Positions 1-6,052 of a DNA stretch of 6,066 bases are shown piece after piece; the stretch's first letter is position 1, and every line of letters starts with the position of its first letter. Both the position numbers and the translations under genes were made by a program. Source of the stretch: Rugosibacter sp. (GTDB lineage Bacteria; Pseudomonadota; Gammaproteobacteria; Burkholderiales; Rhodocyclaceae); NCBI GenBank assembly GCA_030652715.1, contig JAUSQB010000161.1, positions 1-6,066 of the forward strand, in the 5' to 3' direction. The notes under the pieces are model-generated. The model saw only the letters and a list, made by a program, of their open reading frames with translations. It was not told the origin of the DNA and ran no database searches.

Positions 1-740
1 ACGATGCCCTTGCTGCCCATACCGGCTTCAGTCAACCCCAAGTGCAGCGGGTAATCACAACGGCTGGCCAAGTCGCGATAAACCGCGATCAAGTCTTGCA
101 CACCAGAAACCTTGCACGACAGAATAATATGATCGCCCGCCAGCCCCAGCGATTCCGCTTGCGCAGCGGATTCCAGAGCGGAGGCCACCATCGCTTCACG
201 CATGATCTCAACGGCGTTTTCAGGTTCCGCGCGCCGCGCATTTTCATCCATGATGCGGGCGAGCAGCGCTTGATCCAGACTGCCCCAATTCACGCCAATG
301 CGAATGGGTTTATCAAAGCGGCAGGCAATCTCGATCAGCTGAGCAAACTGCTCATCACGCTTCAAGCCTTTGCCCACATTGCCCGGATTAATACGCAACT
401 TTGCCAGGTTTTCTGCGCATGCCGGATATTCCGTCAGCAATTTATGGCCGTTGAAATGAAAATCGCCAACCAAAGGGACATCCACATTCATCTGGGCAAG
501 CCGCTCGCGAATTTTCGGTACGGCCGTAGCCGCCTCCCGTGTATTCACCGTGATGCGCACTATCTCGGAACCAGCACGTGCAAGCTGCGCCACCTGCATC
601 GCCGTTGCAAACACATCTTCGGTATCGGTATTGGTCATTGACTGAACGACTATCGGTGCCGTACCACCAACGCCGACTTTTCCGACGTTAACACGCCGAG
701 ACACGCGCCGCGGAAAATGGAATGATTGCGCTACGCTCAT
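1..740 (-). CDS. ispG: 4-hydroxy-3-methylbut-2-enyl diphosphate synthase IspG (GcpE), N-terminal part, cut by window edge
   Basis: IspG is the cytosolic iron-sulfur enzyme of the MEP isoprenoid pathway that converts MEcPP to HMBPP. I translated 246 codons from the ATG at 740-738 to the window edge. They show family landmarks in order: [12 protein letters not shown] (about 29-40), [10 protein letters not shown] (88-97), LRINPGNVG (115-123), RIGVNWGSL (147-155), [10 protein letters not shown] (208-217) and [12 protein letters not shown] (234-245). This is the TIM-barrel substrate-binding part. The C-terminal domain that carries the 4Fe-4S cysteines lies beyond the window, so its integrity cannot be judged. 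The start codon overlaps the rodZ stop as ATGA and there is no clear Shine-Dalgarno just upstream, which suggests translation depends on coupling to rodZ. Family assignment is very secure. Confidence 0.97.
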   Translation of the reverse strand, partial: MSVAQSFHFPRRVSRRVNVGKVGVGGTAPIVVQSMTNTDTEDVFATAMQVAQLARAGSEIVRITVNTREAATAVPKIRERLAQMNVDVPLVGDFHFNGHKLLTEYPACAENLAKLRINPGNVGKGLKRDEQFAQLIEIACRFDKPIRIGVNWGSLDQALLARIMDENARRAEPENAVEIMREAMVASALESAAQAESLGLAGDHIILSCKVSGVQDLIAVYRDLASRCDYPLHLGLTEAGMGSKGI

Positions 741-1594
741 TCGACTGTCAATCTTGCCACATCAGCGCGCGTAAAAGGCTGCAAATCAATACTGCGCCCT
801 CCGAAAACAATACGGACGACGGACGCCTTGCCTACCCACACATGGAATGGCGACTCACCTTCGACTGTTTGAGTTGCGCCCGCAGGAAACTCCCCGCTTA
901 AAATAATTTTCTGCGTCGCATCGCGAACCTCAATCCATGACATGCCATCAAATACTACGTTTAAAGCTGCTGAAGCCGGAGGCGAAACAGCGGTAGCAGC
1001 CACAGCAATCGGATCAACTGCCGCTCCGGAGGTATCCATTTCCACGGTCTCTGGCAAAGTTGGCAAAGCGGCAGGGCCATTGATTGGCAAAGCCTGGCTC
1101 TGCTGATCATTTTTTGGCAAATTCGGCACCAACAGTGCGGGTTGGTATCCCTGCTGCGTCACCAAGAAGACATACACTGCCAGTATCAAAAGTGCAACGA
1201 CACCCGCTGCGATCAGATACGTGACCATCCTGCGTGGCACGCCCGTGTCTTGCCCGGCCTCTCCCATATTCCCTGGCGGGCAAACTTCCGGCGTGGTTGA
1301 CGGTGCGACCACATCAAGGGCGCCCAGAAAAGGCGCAGCATCCACTTGAAGACATTTGGCATAGCTCCGCACAAAACCTCGTACAGTTGTCATGCCCGGC
1401 AAACTACCATAATCATCCCGCTCCAGTGCATCAACCTGCCGCACACTAAAGCGGGTTACCCGTGCAATAGCCTCCGCCGTTAAACCCTGGCTTTCACGTT
1501 GCGCGCGTAACGCAGCACCCGGCAAACTCGCGCCCAGAAAAGCATTCTCGGCAGAAGCTTCAGTCACTGAGAGTTGTGAGAAATCCTCATTCAC
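737..1594 (-). CDS. rodZ: RodZ-like membrane protein: HTH domain, one TM helix, periplasmic DUF4115-type domain
   Basis: The 285-residue protein has the RodZ layout. A cytoplasmic helix-turn-helix of the Xre-like HTH_25 type spans about residues 27-92, from [12 protein letters not shown] to [15 protein letters not shown]. One transmembrane helix lies at about 123-145, preceded by RR. A low-complexity linker rich in Pro, Ala and Thr follows (about 150-210). A C-terminal beta-rich periplasmic domain covers about 211-285 ([15 protein letters not shown]...). RodZ in E. coli links the MreB cytoskeleton to the wall elongation machinery; that role here is inferred from architecture and from the classic pilW-rodZ-ispG neighbourhood. 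The start is GTG at 1594-1592, overlapping the pilW stop as GTGA, with AGGGG 7 nt upstream. ATG triplets nearby are out of frame. The linker carries a repeated Leu-Pro codon pair, and short DNA direct repeats occur near the N-terminus. Confidence 0.88.
   Translation of the reverse strand: MNEDFSQLSVTEASAENAFLGASLPGAALRAQRESQGLTAEAIARVTRFSVRQVDALERDDYGSLPGMTTVRGFVRSYAKCLQVDAAPFLGALDVVAPSTTPEVCPPGNMGEAGQDTGVPRRMVTYLIAAGVVALLILAVYVFLVTQQGYQPALLVPNLPKNDQQSQALPINGPAALPTLPETVEMDTSGAAVDPIAVAATAVSPPASAALNVVFDGMSWIEVRDATQKIILSGEFPAGATQTVEGESPFHVWVGKASVVRIVFGGRSIDLQPFTRADVARLTVE
1052..1121 (-). repeat. Four in-frame copies of a TTGCCA codon pair in the rodZ linker
   Basis: TTTGCCA occurs four times on the minus strand (1052-1058, 1061-1067, 1085-1091, 1115-1121), always in frame and always coding Leu-Pro. 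The product has NLPK, ALPI, ALPT and TLPE-type units in the periplasmic linker. It is probably a slippage-derived or composition-driven linker repeat. Confidence 0.6.
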
Positions 1595-2403
1595 TCATAC
1601 GCCCCTTGCATAAGCAAGCGATGTTCGGGAGAGTTCGCAAAGCGTTTGCGCAATTGCCCAGACAGGCGGGCTTCCGCTTCGCGGTTATCCAGTTTGCGCT
1701 CAATGCGCAGAGTCAGCCAAATTAGCTCTGCATCCAGTTCTTGAATCTTTTCAATTTCCGACATCCATCGCCTGGCCTCAGCATATTGTCCTTGCCGGTA
1801 AGACATATTACTCAGCCAAAACAAGGCCTGCGTATTGGCAGGTGCGAGGCGCACCGCCTCAAGCAAATAAGCCTCGGCTGCCTTGTCATCCTTGAGTCGA
1901 ATCGCACAAATACCTGCGTTAGTATTAGGCTTGGTCGGTGTGGAATAAAGCGGGTTTCTGGCCGATGCTGCCAAATAAGCCATCGCTTGTTTTTCGCGCC
2001 CATTCTGGCACAAAAACCAGCCAAAATTATTATTGATTTCAGGGTCACCAGGCGCTAAACGCAGCGCTTTTACGAAGTTTTCTTCCGCCAGGCGGGGCTC
2101 GTTAAGCGCCATGTGTGTGAGGCCCAGCAAGTTGTAAGCAGGGGCATAGCTCGAATCCGCAGAGAGTGCGATGCGCGCCTCTTCAAGCGCAACCGCAGCG
2201 CGTCCATCAAATAAATAAAGCGAACCAAGCTCAGTATGGACTTTAGCGCGCTGCTGGATTTCATTTGTCGGCGTACGCTCGGACATTGCCTGTTCAGCAC
2301 CCTCTCGCATCGCCATCGGGCCCATACCTGTTGAAGTGCACCCGACGATAGCCATAATGGCGCCAAGCAGTATGCACGACAATAAATGCTTCAGATCGCT
2401 CAT
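1591..2403 (-). CDS. pilW: Type IV pilus assembly/stability lipoprotein PilW (PilF), TPR protein
   Basis: The 270-residue protein is called PilF in Pseudomonas and PilW in Neisseria. In those species it is an outer-membrane lipoprotein needed for assembly or localisation of the PilQ secretin and for pilus stability. The N-terminus is a lipoprotein signal peptide: a hydrophobic stretch at about 7-20, then a lipobox IVGC with Cys22 as the probable lipidated residue. Residue +2 is Thr, not Asp, which fits outer-membrane sorting. About five TPR-like units follow, near 53-86, 87-120, 121-154, 156-190 and 191-222, with the TPR signature clear in [12 protein letters not shown] and [12 protein letters not shown]. 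Length is close to the roughly 250 residues of known members. The ATG overlaps the rlmN stop as ATGA and has GGAG 8 nt upstream. The start codon lies in an 11-nt segment that could be base-paired by upstream RNA (see the repeat at 2397-2462). No other pilus gene is in view, so the function rests on homology and on the conserved rlmN-pilF-rodZ order. Confidence 0.9.
   Translation of the reverse strand: MSDLKHLLSCILLGAIMAIVGCTSTGMGPMAMREGAEQAMSERTPTNEIQQRAKVHTELGSLYLFDGRAAVALEEARIALSADSSYAPAYNLLGLTHMALNEPRLAEENFVKALRLAPGDPEINNNFGWFLCQNGREKQAMAYLAASARNPLYSTPTKPNTNAGICAIRLKDDKAAEAYLLEAVRLAPANTQALFWLSNMSYRQGQYAEARRWMSEIEKIQELDAELIWLTLRIERKLDNREAEARLSGQLRKRFANSPEHRLLMQGAYE
1602..1606 (-). promoter_or_regulatory. 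Shine-Dalgarno of rodZ supporting the GTG start
   Basis: AGGGG lies 7 nt before the GTG at 1594-1592, inside the last codons of pilW. A small hairpin (CTTGC/GCAAG, 1605-1618) partly overlaps its 5' edge. The spacing favours the GTG over the out-of-frame ATG at 1598, which is only 3 nt from the motif. Confidence 0.7.
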
Positions 2404-2462
2404 TGCGTTAACTCCGTTCTCGAGAATGCACTCATTGCGACCACTGAGGACCGCAATGAGCG
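2397..2462 (-). repeat. Three-part repeat able to form alternative RNA hairpins over the pilW start
   Basis: On the mRNA, segment A CGCUCAUUGCG (2462-2452) is perfectly complementary to segment C CGCAAUGAGCG (2407-2397), which includes the pilW ATG and the rlmN stop. Between them, segment B CGCAAUGAGUG (2439-2429) is a near-copy of C and pairs with A over 11 positions with one G-U. A further three pairs (two of them G-U) could lengthen the A:B stem around a 6-nt loop. A:B leaves the pilW start free; A:C buries it. The repeats are seen directly; a regulatory role is inferred. Confidence 0.6.
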
Positions 2463-3512
2463 GTTTGATTTATCTTGCACTTTGCCAGCGAGTTGACCGC
2501 ATGCCGCATCAATATCATCGCCTCGCGTTCGCCGCGTTGTCGTCACCAGCCCCCCCTCACTTAGCAGAGAAGAAAAGCGGCGTACCCGGTCTGTCGATGA
2601 ACGACGGAACCCGGAATTCGGAAATGGGTTAAAGGGAATCAGGTTAAGCTTGCAGGGCACATCGCGCACCAGGTGCAGCAAGGCACGCGCATCTTCATCG
2701 CGATCATTGACGCCATCCAGCATGACATATTCAAAGGTTATAAAGTCACGCGGCGCATATTGCAAATAACGCTGGCAGGCGGCAAGCAATTCAGCTAACG
2801 GATATTTACGATTGATAGGCACCAGCTTGTCGCGCAGACCATCCGTTGGCGCATGCAGAGACACCGCCAACGCAACCGGACACACCTCGCCTAGACGATC
2901 TATCGCCGGGACAATGCCAGAGGTGGAAACGGTCACCCGTCGTCGCGACAGGCCATAGGCATTGTCATCCAGCATGAGCTGCAAAGCGGGAATAAGATTG
3001 TCAAAATTAGTTAACGGCTCACCCATGCCCATCATCACGATATTACTGATGACACGATCCCCCGCAGGGTCATGGCCCAAGGCGCGATTCGCCTGCCATA
3101 CCTGGCCGATAATTTCTGCCGTCGTCAAGTTTCGATTAAACCCCTGCCGCCCGGTAGAACAAAACACACATTCAAGCGCACAACCTGCTTGCGAGGAAAC
3201 ACACAACGTGCCCCGTTGACCTTCCGGAATAAAAACCGTTTCCACCGCATTGCCATTACCGACATCAAACAAGAATTTGCGCGTTCCATCGTCAGATAAT
3301 TGATCGCTAATAATCGGCGGTGGCGCTACGGTGGCACGGACCAGGAGTTTCTCACGGAGCGATTTTGCAAGATCGCTCATCTTGTTAAAATCACCCTCCC
3401 CAAAGTGATGCATCCAGCGTAAAACCTGACGGGCACGAAAAGGTTTCTCATCTTGCTGAGAAAACCATGCCGTCATGCGTTCTGCATCGAAATCAAGGAG
3501 GTTAACTGCCAT
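2400..3512 (-). CDS. rlmN: Dual-specificity 23S rRNA (A2503-C2)/tRNA (A37-C2) methyltransferase RlmN, radical SAM
   Basis: RlmN is a cytosolic radical-SAM methylase that makes 2-methyladenosine at A2503 of 23S rRNA and at A37 of some tRNAs. The 370-residue protein is full length (E. coli 384). The N-terminal accessory domain includes [13 protein letters not shown] (23-35) and [12 protein letters not shown] (45-56). The cluster motif CxxxCxxC is at Cys111, Cys115 and Cys118. Cys104, seven residues before the cluster as in E. coli, and Cys338 in [12 protein letters not shown] match the two catalytic cysteines (E. coli Cys118 and Cys355). [11 protein letters not shown] binds SAM, and [28 protein letters not shown] sequence is also present in recognisable form. 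The start is 6 nt after the ndk stop with no clear Shine-Dalgarno; a small hairpin (AGCGT/ACGCT, 3521-3536) covers the end of ndk, so reinitiation from ndk is likely. The last 25 or so residues lie beyond the conserved core and their DNA carries the repeats before pilW. Confidence 0.97.
   Translation of the reverse strand: MAVNLLDFDAERMTAWFSQQDEKPFRARQVLRWMHHFGEGDFNKMSDLAKSLREKLLVRATVAPPPIISDQLSDDGTRKFLFDVGNGNAVETVFIPEGQRGTLCVSSQAGCALECVFCSTGRQGFNRNLTTAEIIGQVWQANRALGHDPAGDRVISNIVMMGMGEPLTNFDNLIPALQLMLDDNAYGLSRRRVTVSTSGIVPAIDRLGEVCPVALAVSLHAPTDGLRDKLVPINRKYPLAELLAACQRYLQYAPRDFITFEYVMLDGVNDRDEDARALLHLVRDVPCKLNLIPFNPFPNSGFRRSSTDRVRRFSSLLSEGGLVTTTRRTRGDDIDAACGQLAGKVQDKSNRSLRSSVVAMSAFSRTELTQ
2412..2415 (-). 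promoter_or_regulatory. Shine-Dalgarno of pilW
   Basis: GGAG lies 8 nt before the pilW ATG, inside the last codons of rlmN. It sits between repeat segment B and the start codon, just downstream of a TTCTCGAGAA palindrome (2417-2426). It would lie in the loop if the upstream segment paired with the start codon region. Confidence 0.75.
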
Positions 3513-3518
3513 GACAAA

Positions 3519-3944
3519 TCAGCGTGAGTAAACGCTCATAGCAGGAAAGAAGTAAGCAATTTCAACAGCGGCTGTTTCAACTGCATCCGAACCATGCACC
3601 GCATTGGCATCGATGCTGTCGGCAAAATCTGCGCGAATGGTGCCGGGATCTGCCTTCTTCGGGTCCGTTGCGCCCATCAACTGGCGATGATTAAGCACTG
3701 CATTCTCGCCTTCGAGAACCTGCACCATGACGGGTCCGGAAATCATGAAGGAAACGAGATCATTAAAAAATGGGCGCGCCTTATGCACAGCATAAAAGCC
3801 CTCTGCTTCCTGGCGTGACAGGTAATGCATTCGGGCAGCAATGATTTTCAGACCGCTCTTCTCAAAACGAGAATAAATCTCGCCAATCACATTCTTGGCT
3901 ACTGCATCAGGTTTAATGATTGAAAGGGTACGCTCTACAGCCAT
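3519..3944 (-). CDS. ndk: Nucleoside diphosphate kinase
   Basis: Ndk transfers the gamma-phosphate from ATP to NDPs through a phosphohistidine intermediate and balances the (d)NTP pools in the cytosol. The 141-residue product beginning [15 protein letters not shown] is the usual length (E. coli 143). Lys11 in the IKPDAV motif and the active-site His117 in NAVHGSDA are present, as are the Kpn-loop-type region ARPFF (56-60), RQLMGATDP (87-95) and GTIRADFA (101-108). An in-frame ATG four codons upstream (3956) is possible, but the ATG at 3944 is better: it gives the family N-terminus, and TTGGAG lies 6 nt before it, inside the extra codons. The gene follows a 96-bp gap that probably holds the promoter of the ndk-rlmN-pilW-rodZ-ispG operon. 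Confidence 0.97.
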   Translation of the reverse strand: MAVERTLSIIKPDAVAKNVIGEIYSRFEKSGLKIIAARMHYLSRQEAEGFYAVHKARPFFNDLVSFMISGPVMVQVLEGENAVLNHRQLMGATDPKKADPGTIRADFADSIDANAVHGSDAVETAAVEIAYFFPAMSVYSR

Positions 3945-3950
3945 GACATT

Positions 3951-3954
3951 CTCC
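3951..3954 (-). promoter_or_regulatory. Shine-Dalgarno that fixes the ndk start
   Basis: GGAG (within TTGGAG) ends 6 nt before the ATG at 3944. The alternative ATG at 3956 would place this motif inside the coding region and has no comparable site of its own, so the shorter 141-residue form is preferred. Confidence 0.85.
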
Positions 3955-3973
3955 AATGGTGGGGATTGATAAC

Positions 3974-3987
3974 AATAACTAGTTATT
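3974..3987. repeat. Perfect 14-bp palindrome in the ndk upstream region
   Basis: AATAACTAGTTATT is fully self-complementary. It overlaps the -10-like box and would cover the expected transcription start of ndk, which is where a repressor operator would sit. The remaining gap to tilS (about 3991-4040) holds only a bulged hairpin (4004-4029) without a T-tract on the coding strand. Confidence 0.55.
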
Positions 3988-3990
3988 TTA
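3985..3990 (-). promoter_or_regulatory. Possible -10 box of the ndk operon promoter
   Basis: The minus strand reads TAAAAT (5/6 to the consensus) about 40 nt before the ndk start, in the only sizeable gap between tilS and ndk. No convincing -35 lies 16-18 nt upstream, so this is a weak call. It overlaps a 14-bp palindrome at 3974-3987. Confidence 0.3.
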
Positions 3991-4040
3991 TCGCATATTT
4001 CCTGGCATTCCCTGCGCCTTTGCAGTGCCTTTTGCCGTGT

Positions 4041-5009
4041 TTAAGCTTTCTTTTCAAAATGGAGCTCACCTGACACAACCCACAGTCGATAAGTTGGTGT
4101 TTGAATGCTTGGATGTCGATCATTTGATGCTGTTCGCACCTGCCGAACAAACTCATTAAGACGTCGCTCATCTGGCAATTGGACATTGTTACCACTCAAT
4201 AATGAACGCATCAAGTTTCTAGCTCGGACTTCTGCCAAGTTGCGTAACACACTTGTTTGCACTGGAAATGAAAAGTGGTCTTTTTTCAAGTCCAGCAAGG
4301 CCAAATCGTCCAGCAAAATCTGCGCATCTGAAAATCGCCTCGCTGCAACAGACAATTGCTCTACAGCTTTAGGAAAGCGCACCTTCAATAAAGGCACGAC
4401 CTCGTGCCTTAAATAATTGCGCGTGAAATAGCAATCCTCATTACTTTCGTCTTCTACCCATTTCAATTGATGCTCTGTTGCATACTCAAGAAGGATCTCT
4501 TTTCGCAACGTGAGAAATGGACGCAGCACGCGTCCGCGTATTGCAGGAATCCCTCCAGCCCCTCTAAAGCCTGATCCTCGAAGTAAATTATGTAAAACAG
4601 TCTCAGCCTGATCGTCTGCATGATGTGCCATGCATACCCACCCAGCGGATTGCGTTAACACGGCATCAAGTCGCACCTTTCTGGCAGATGCCTCAATCCC
4701 TTCGCCAAGTTTAGGTTTAACGATGACATTGATAACAGATAAATCAATGCCTAGCTGGGTGCATATCCGTGCACAGTGACCAGACCATTCGTCCGCATTC
4801 TGGCTCAACCCATGGTGCACATGAAGTGCGGCAAGACGCAAATCCAGTAAGGATGCAAGCCTCTTCAGGGCATAAAGCAAAACAGTTGAGTCCAAACCTC
4901 CAGAGTAAGCTATGGTTAACGACTGGCCTATTAGAGCATGCTGAACCAGAAAATCAGCCAGGGTCGCCTCAACCCGTTTATTGGACAGCTTGTTCCTTGA
5001 ACCGACCAT
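4041..5009 (-). CDS. tilS: tRNA(Ile)-lysidine synthase TilS, short form lacking the second C-terminal domain
   Basis: TilS attaches lysine to C34 of tRNA-Ile2 (anticodon CAU), which changes both codon reading (to AUA) and charging (Met to Ile). The N-type ATP pyrophosphatase P-loop SGGLDS is at 36-41. Also present are VHHGLS (64-69), [10 protein letters not shown] (104-113), [12 protein letters not shown] (128-139), LLRGSG (142-147), RPFL (163-166) and the DESN...[14 protein letters not shown] block (187-208). Residues from about 215 onward fit the first C-terminal (substrate-binding) domain, ending [12 protein letters not shown]. The protein then stops at 322 residues, where E. coli TilS (432) continues into a second C-terminal domain. 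Only 96 bp separate the stop from ndk, and I see no trace of that domain there. The ATG at 5009 lies inside accA (32-nt overlap); it is the only ATG ahead of the P-loop, and the Shine-Dalgarno is weak. All catalytic motifs are present, so it is probably active. A. aeolicus TilS is known to be similarly short. Confidence 0.95.
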   Translation of the reverse strand: MVGSRNKLSNKRVEATLADFLVQHALIGQSLTIAYSGGLDSTVLLYALKRLASLLDLRLAALHVHHGLSQNADEWSGHCARICTQLGIDLSVINVIVKPKLGEGIEASARKVRLDAVLTQSAGWVCMAHHADDQAETVLHNLLRGSGFRGAGGIPAIRGRVLRPFLTLRKEILLEYATEHQLKWVEDESNEDCYFTRNYLRHEVVPLLKVRFPKAVEQLSVAARRFSDAQILLDDLALLDLKKDHFSFPVQTSVLRNLAEVRARNLMRSLLSGNNVQLPDERRLNEFVRQVRTASNDRHPSIQTPTYRLWVVSGELHFEKKA

Positions 5010-5946
5010 AACTCATCAGCCGCTCGAAGCGCCTTTCAAGAAGCTCCGGAATGGATAATTCCGACAGTTGGCTTAATGCATCCTGAAGGTTGTTTTTCAA
5101 TACGCTCGAGGCCTCTTGATGATCGCGGTGAGCGCCGCCAAGTGGTTCATTAACTATTCGATCAATCAGTCCCAAGGATTTCAATCGTTGGGCAGTTATC
5201 CCCATTGCATCTGCTGCATCACCGGCTCGATCTGCACTTTTCCAAAGAATGGAGGCACACCCTTCCGGAGAAATAACGGCATAGGTTGAATATTGCAACA
5301 TCAGCACCGTGTCTGCCACGGCAATAGCAAGGGCACCCCCAGAGCCCCCTTCACCAATAACCGTTGCGATGACGGGGACTTTAAGTTCTGCCATTACCAA
5401 AAGATTACGGCCTATAGCTTCTGACTGCCCACGCTCCTCTGCACTGATTCCCGGGTATGCACCCGGGGTGTCAATAAACGAAAAAACAGGTAACCGGTAT
5501 TTTTCTGCCAACCGCATCAGTCGCAGTGCTTTACGGTAGCCCTCAGGGCGAGGCATGCCAAAGTTGCGAAGAATCTTTTCTTTTGTGTCTCTGCCTTTTT
5601 GATGACCAATTACCACACAGGATTGACCGTCAAATCTTGCCAAACCACCCACAATAGCAGCATCCTCTGCCGAACTGCGGTCACCATGCAACTCCTCAAA
5701 ATCAGTAAATATCCCATTCAAATAATCAAGGGTATATGGGCGATTAGGATGGCGCGCGACCAAGGCGCATTGCCAAGGCGTCAACTTCGAGTAAATCTCT
5801 TTGGTCAGCTTTCTACTTTTAGCTTCCCCACGTGATATTTCTTCAGAAATATCAACTGCAGAATCATCTTGAACAAAACGCAATTGCTCAATTTTTGATT
5901 CCATTTCGGCAATAGGCTGCTCGAACTCAAGGAAAGAAATTTTCAT
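4978..5946 (-). CDS. accA: Acetyl-CoA carboxylase carboxyltransferase subunit alpha
   Basis: AccA pairs with AccD as the carboxyltransferase half of acetyl-CoA carboxylase, moving the carboxyl group from biotin (on AccB) to acetyl-CoA to make malonyl-CoA, the committed step of fatty acid synthesis. The 322 residues match the usual length (E. coli 319). The N-terminus [18 protein letters not shown] matches the family start, which supports the ATG at 5946. The crotonase-like core shows FEELHGDR (83-90), IGHQKGRD (113-120), [17 protein letters not shown] (128-144), the oxyanion-type loop IDTPGAYPG (158-166), [10 protein letters not shown] (198-207) and [10 protein letters not shown] (226-235). 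No Shine-Dalgarno is evident before the ATG. Codons 31-38 contain a 10+2+10 bp palindrome. accD is not in the window, as is normal. The 3' end overlaps tilS by 32 nt, implying co-transcription. Confidence 0.97.
   Translation of the reverse strand: MKISFLEFEQPIAEMESKIEQLRFVQDDSAVDISEEISRGEAKSRKLTKEIYSKLTPWQCALVARHPNRPYTLDYLNGIFTDFEELHGDRSSAEDAAIVGGLARFDGQSCVVIGHQKGRDTKEKILRNFGMPRPEGYRKALRLMRLAEKYRLPVFSFIDTPGAYPGISAEERGQSEAIGRNLLVMAELKVPVIATVIGEGGSGGALAIAVADTVLMLQYSTYAVISPEGCASILWKSADRAGDAADAMGITAQRLKSLGLIDRIVNEPLGGAHRDHQEASSVLKNNLQDALSQLSELSIPELLERRFERLMSYGRFKEQAVQ
5833..5854. repeat. Intragenic 10+2+10 bp palindrome in accA codons 31-38
   Basis: TGATATTTCT and AGAAATATCA are exact reverse complements separated by two bases. 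The segment encodes residues VDISEEIS of AccA, about 93-114 nt after the start codon. It would form a strong RNA hairpin with a very tight loop, or serve as a two-fold protein site. Confidence 0.7.
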
Positions 5947-5952
5947 TCAATG

Positions 5953-5961
5953 ATTTTACCA
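5953..5961 (-). promoter_or_regulatory. Possible extended -10 promoter for accA
   Basis: The minus strand reads TGGTAAAAT, an extended -10 form (TGn then TAAAAT, 5/6 to TATAAT). No good -35 is found 16-18 nt upstream. With the usual 6-7 nt spacing, transcription would begin at about the accA ATG itself (5946), giving a leaderless or nearly leaderless mRNA. This fits the missing Shine-Dalgarno but is only a motif match in a 70-bp gap. Confidence 0.35.
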
Positions 5962-5972
5962 TTTTCAACAAG

Positions 5973-5987
5973 AAACCTCACAGGTTT
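5973..5987. repeat. Inverted repeat upstream of accA
   Basis: Perfect 6-bp arms AAACCT and AGGTTT are separated by 3 nt. On the minus strand the repeat sits just upstream of the extended -10-like box and downstream of the terminator. It could be an operator for a fatty-acid regulator or a weak hairpin; on the minus strand it is followed by TTTCTTGTT-type sequence, which is not a proper T-tract. I do not recognise it as a known site. Confidence 0.4.
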
Positions 5988-6015
5988 ACCCCCCACACAT
6001 TGCCACCTTCCCCAT

Positions 6016-6052
6016 AAAAAAACCCCCAGAAGTTATGAGCTTGAGGGGGTTT
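6016..6052 (-). terminator. Rho-independent terminator of an unseen upstream minus-strand gene
   Basis: Read on the minus strand, AAACCCCC pairs with GGGGGTTT as an 8-bp outer stem (6052-6045 with 6027-6020). A 2x2 A/G mismatch and a short inner AAG/CTT stem follow. The 3' arm runs directly into seven T residues (6022-6016), the classic intrinsic terminator tail. On the plus strand only three T follow the stem, so the direction is leftward. It should end transcription coming from beyond the right edge and so insulate accA-tilS. Confidence 0.88.

Noticed and set aside
154..170. Inverted repeat TCCGCT/AGCGGA in ispG
   Set aside because: Six-bp arms in GC-rich coding sequence are common by chance, and the position suggests no function.
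42..641. A 199-codon open frame on the plus strand
   Set aside because: It is the antisense of ispG, whose minus-strand translation gives unbroken IspG motifs. The plus-strand product shows no recognisable domain.
1587..1598. Three-codon mini-ORF (ATG AGT GAA TGA) overlapping the rodZ start as a leader peptide
   Set aside because: Its ATG is only 3 nt from AGGGG, too close for good initiation, and such a short frame is expected by chance.
1234..3818. Several plus-strand open frames of 70-105 codons inside rodZ, pilW, rlmN and ndk
   Set aside because: All lie opposite clearly conserved genes, have no recognisable motifs, and look like composition shadows.
3945..3956. Upstream ATG at 3956 as the ndk start, adding four residues
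   Set aside because: It would place the good GGAG site inside the gene and gives an N-terminus unlike the family's [13 protein letters not shown].
4004..4029. Bulged hairpin (GGCA..CTGC / GCAG TGCC) as a terminator for tilS
   Set aside because: The T-rich side lies on the plus strand (TTTTGCCGTG). On the coding strand no T-tract follows, and the stem has a 4-nt bulge.
3983..4195. A frameshifted C-terminal remainder of tilS running toward ndk
   Set aside because: The shifted frame gives a Lys/Arg-rich tail with no resemblance to the second TilS C-terminal domain, and the space is too short to hold about 110 residues.
5988..6013. G-rich stretch on the minus strand upstream of accA as a G-quadruplex
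   Set aside because: Runs are uneven (GGGG, GG, GG, GGGGGG), allowing at most a weak two-layer structure.
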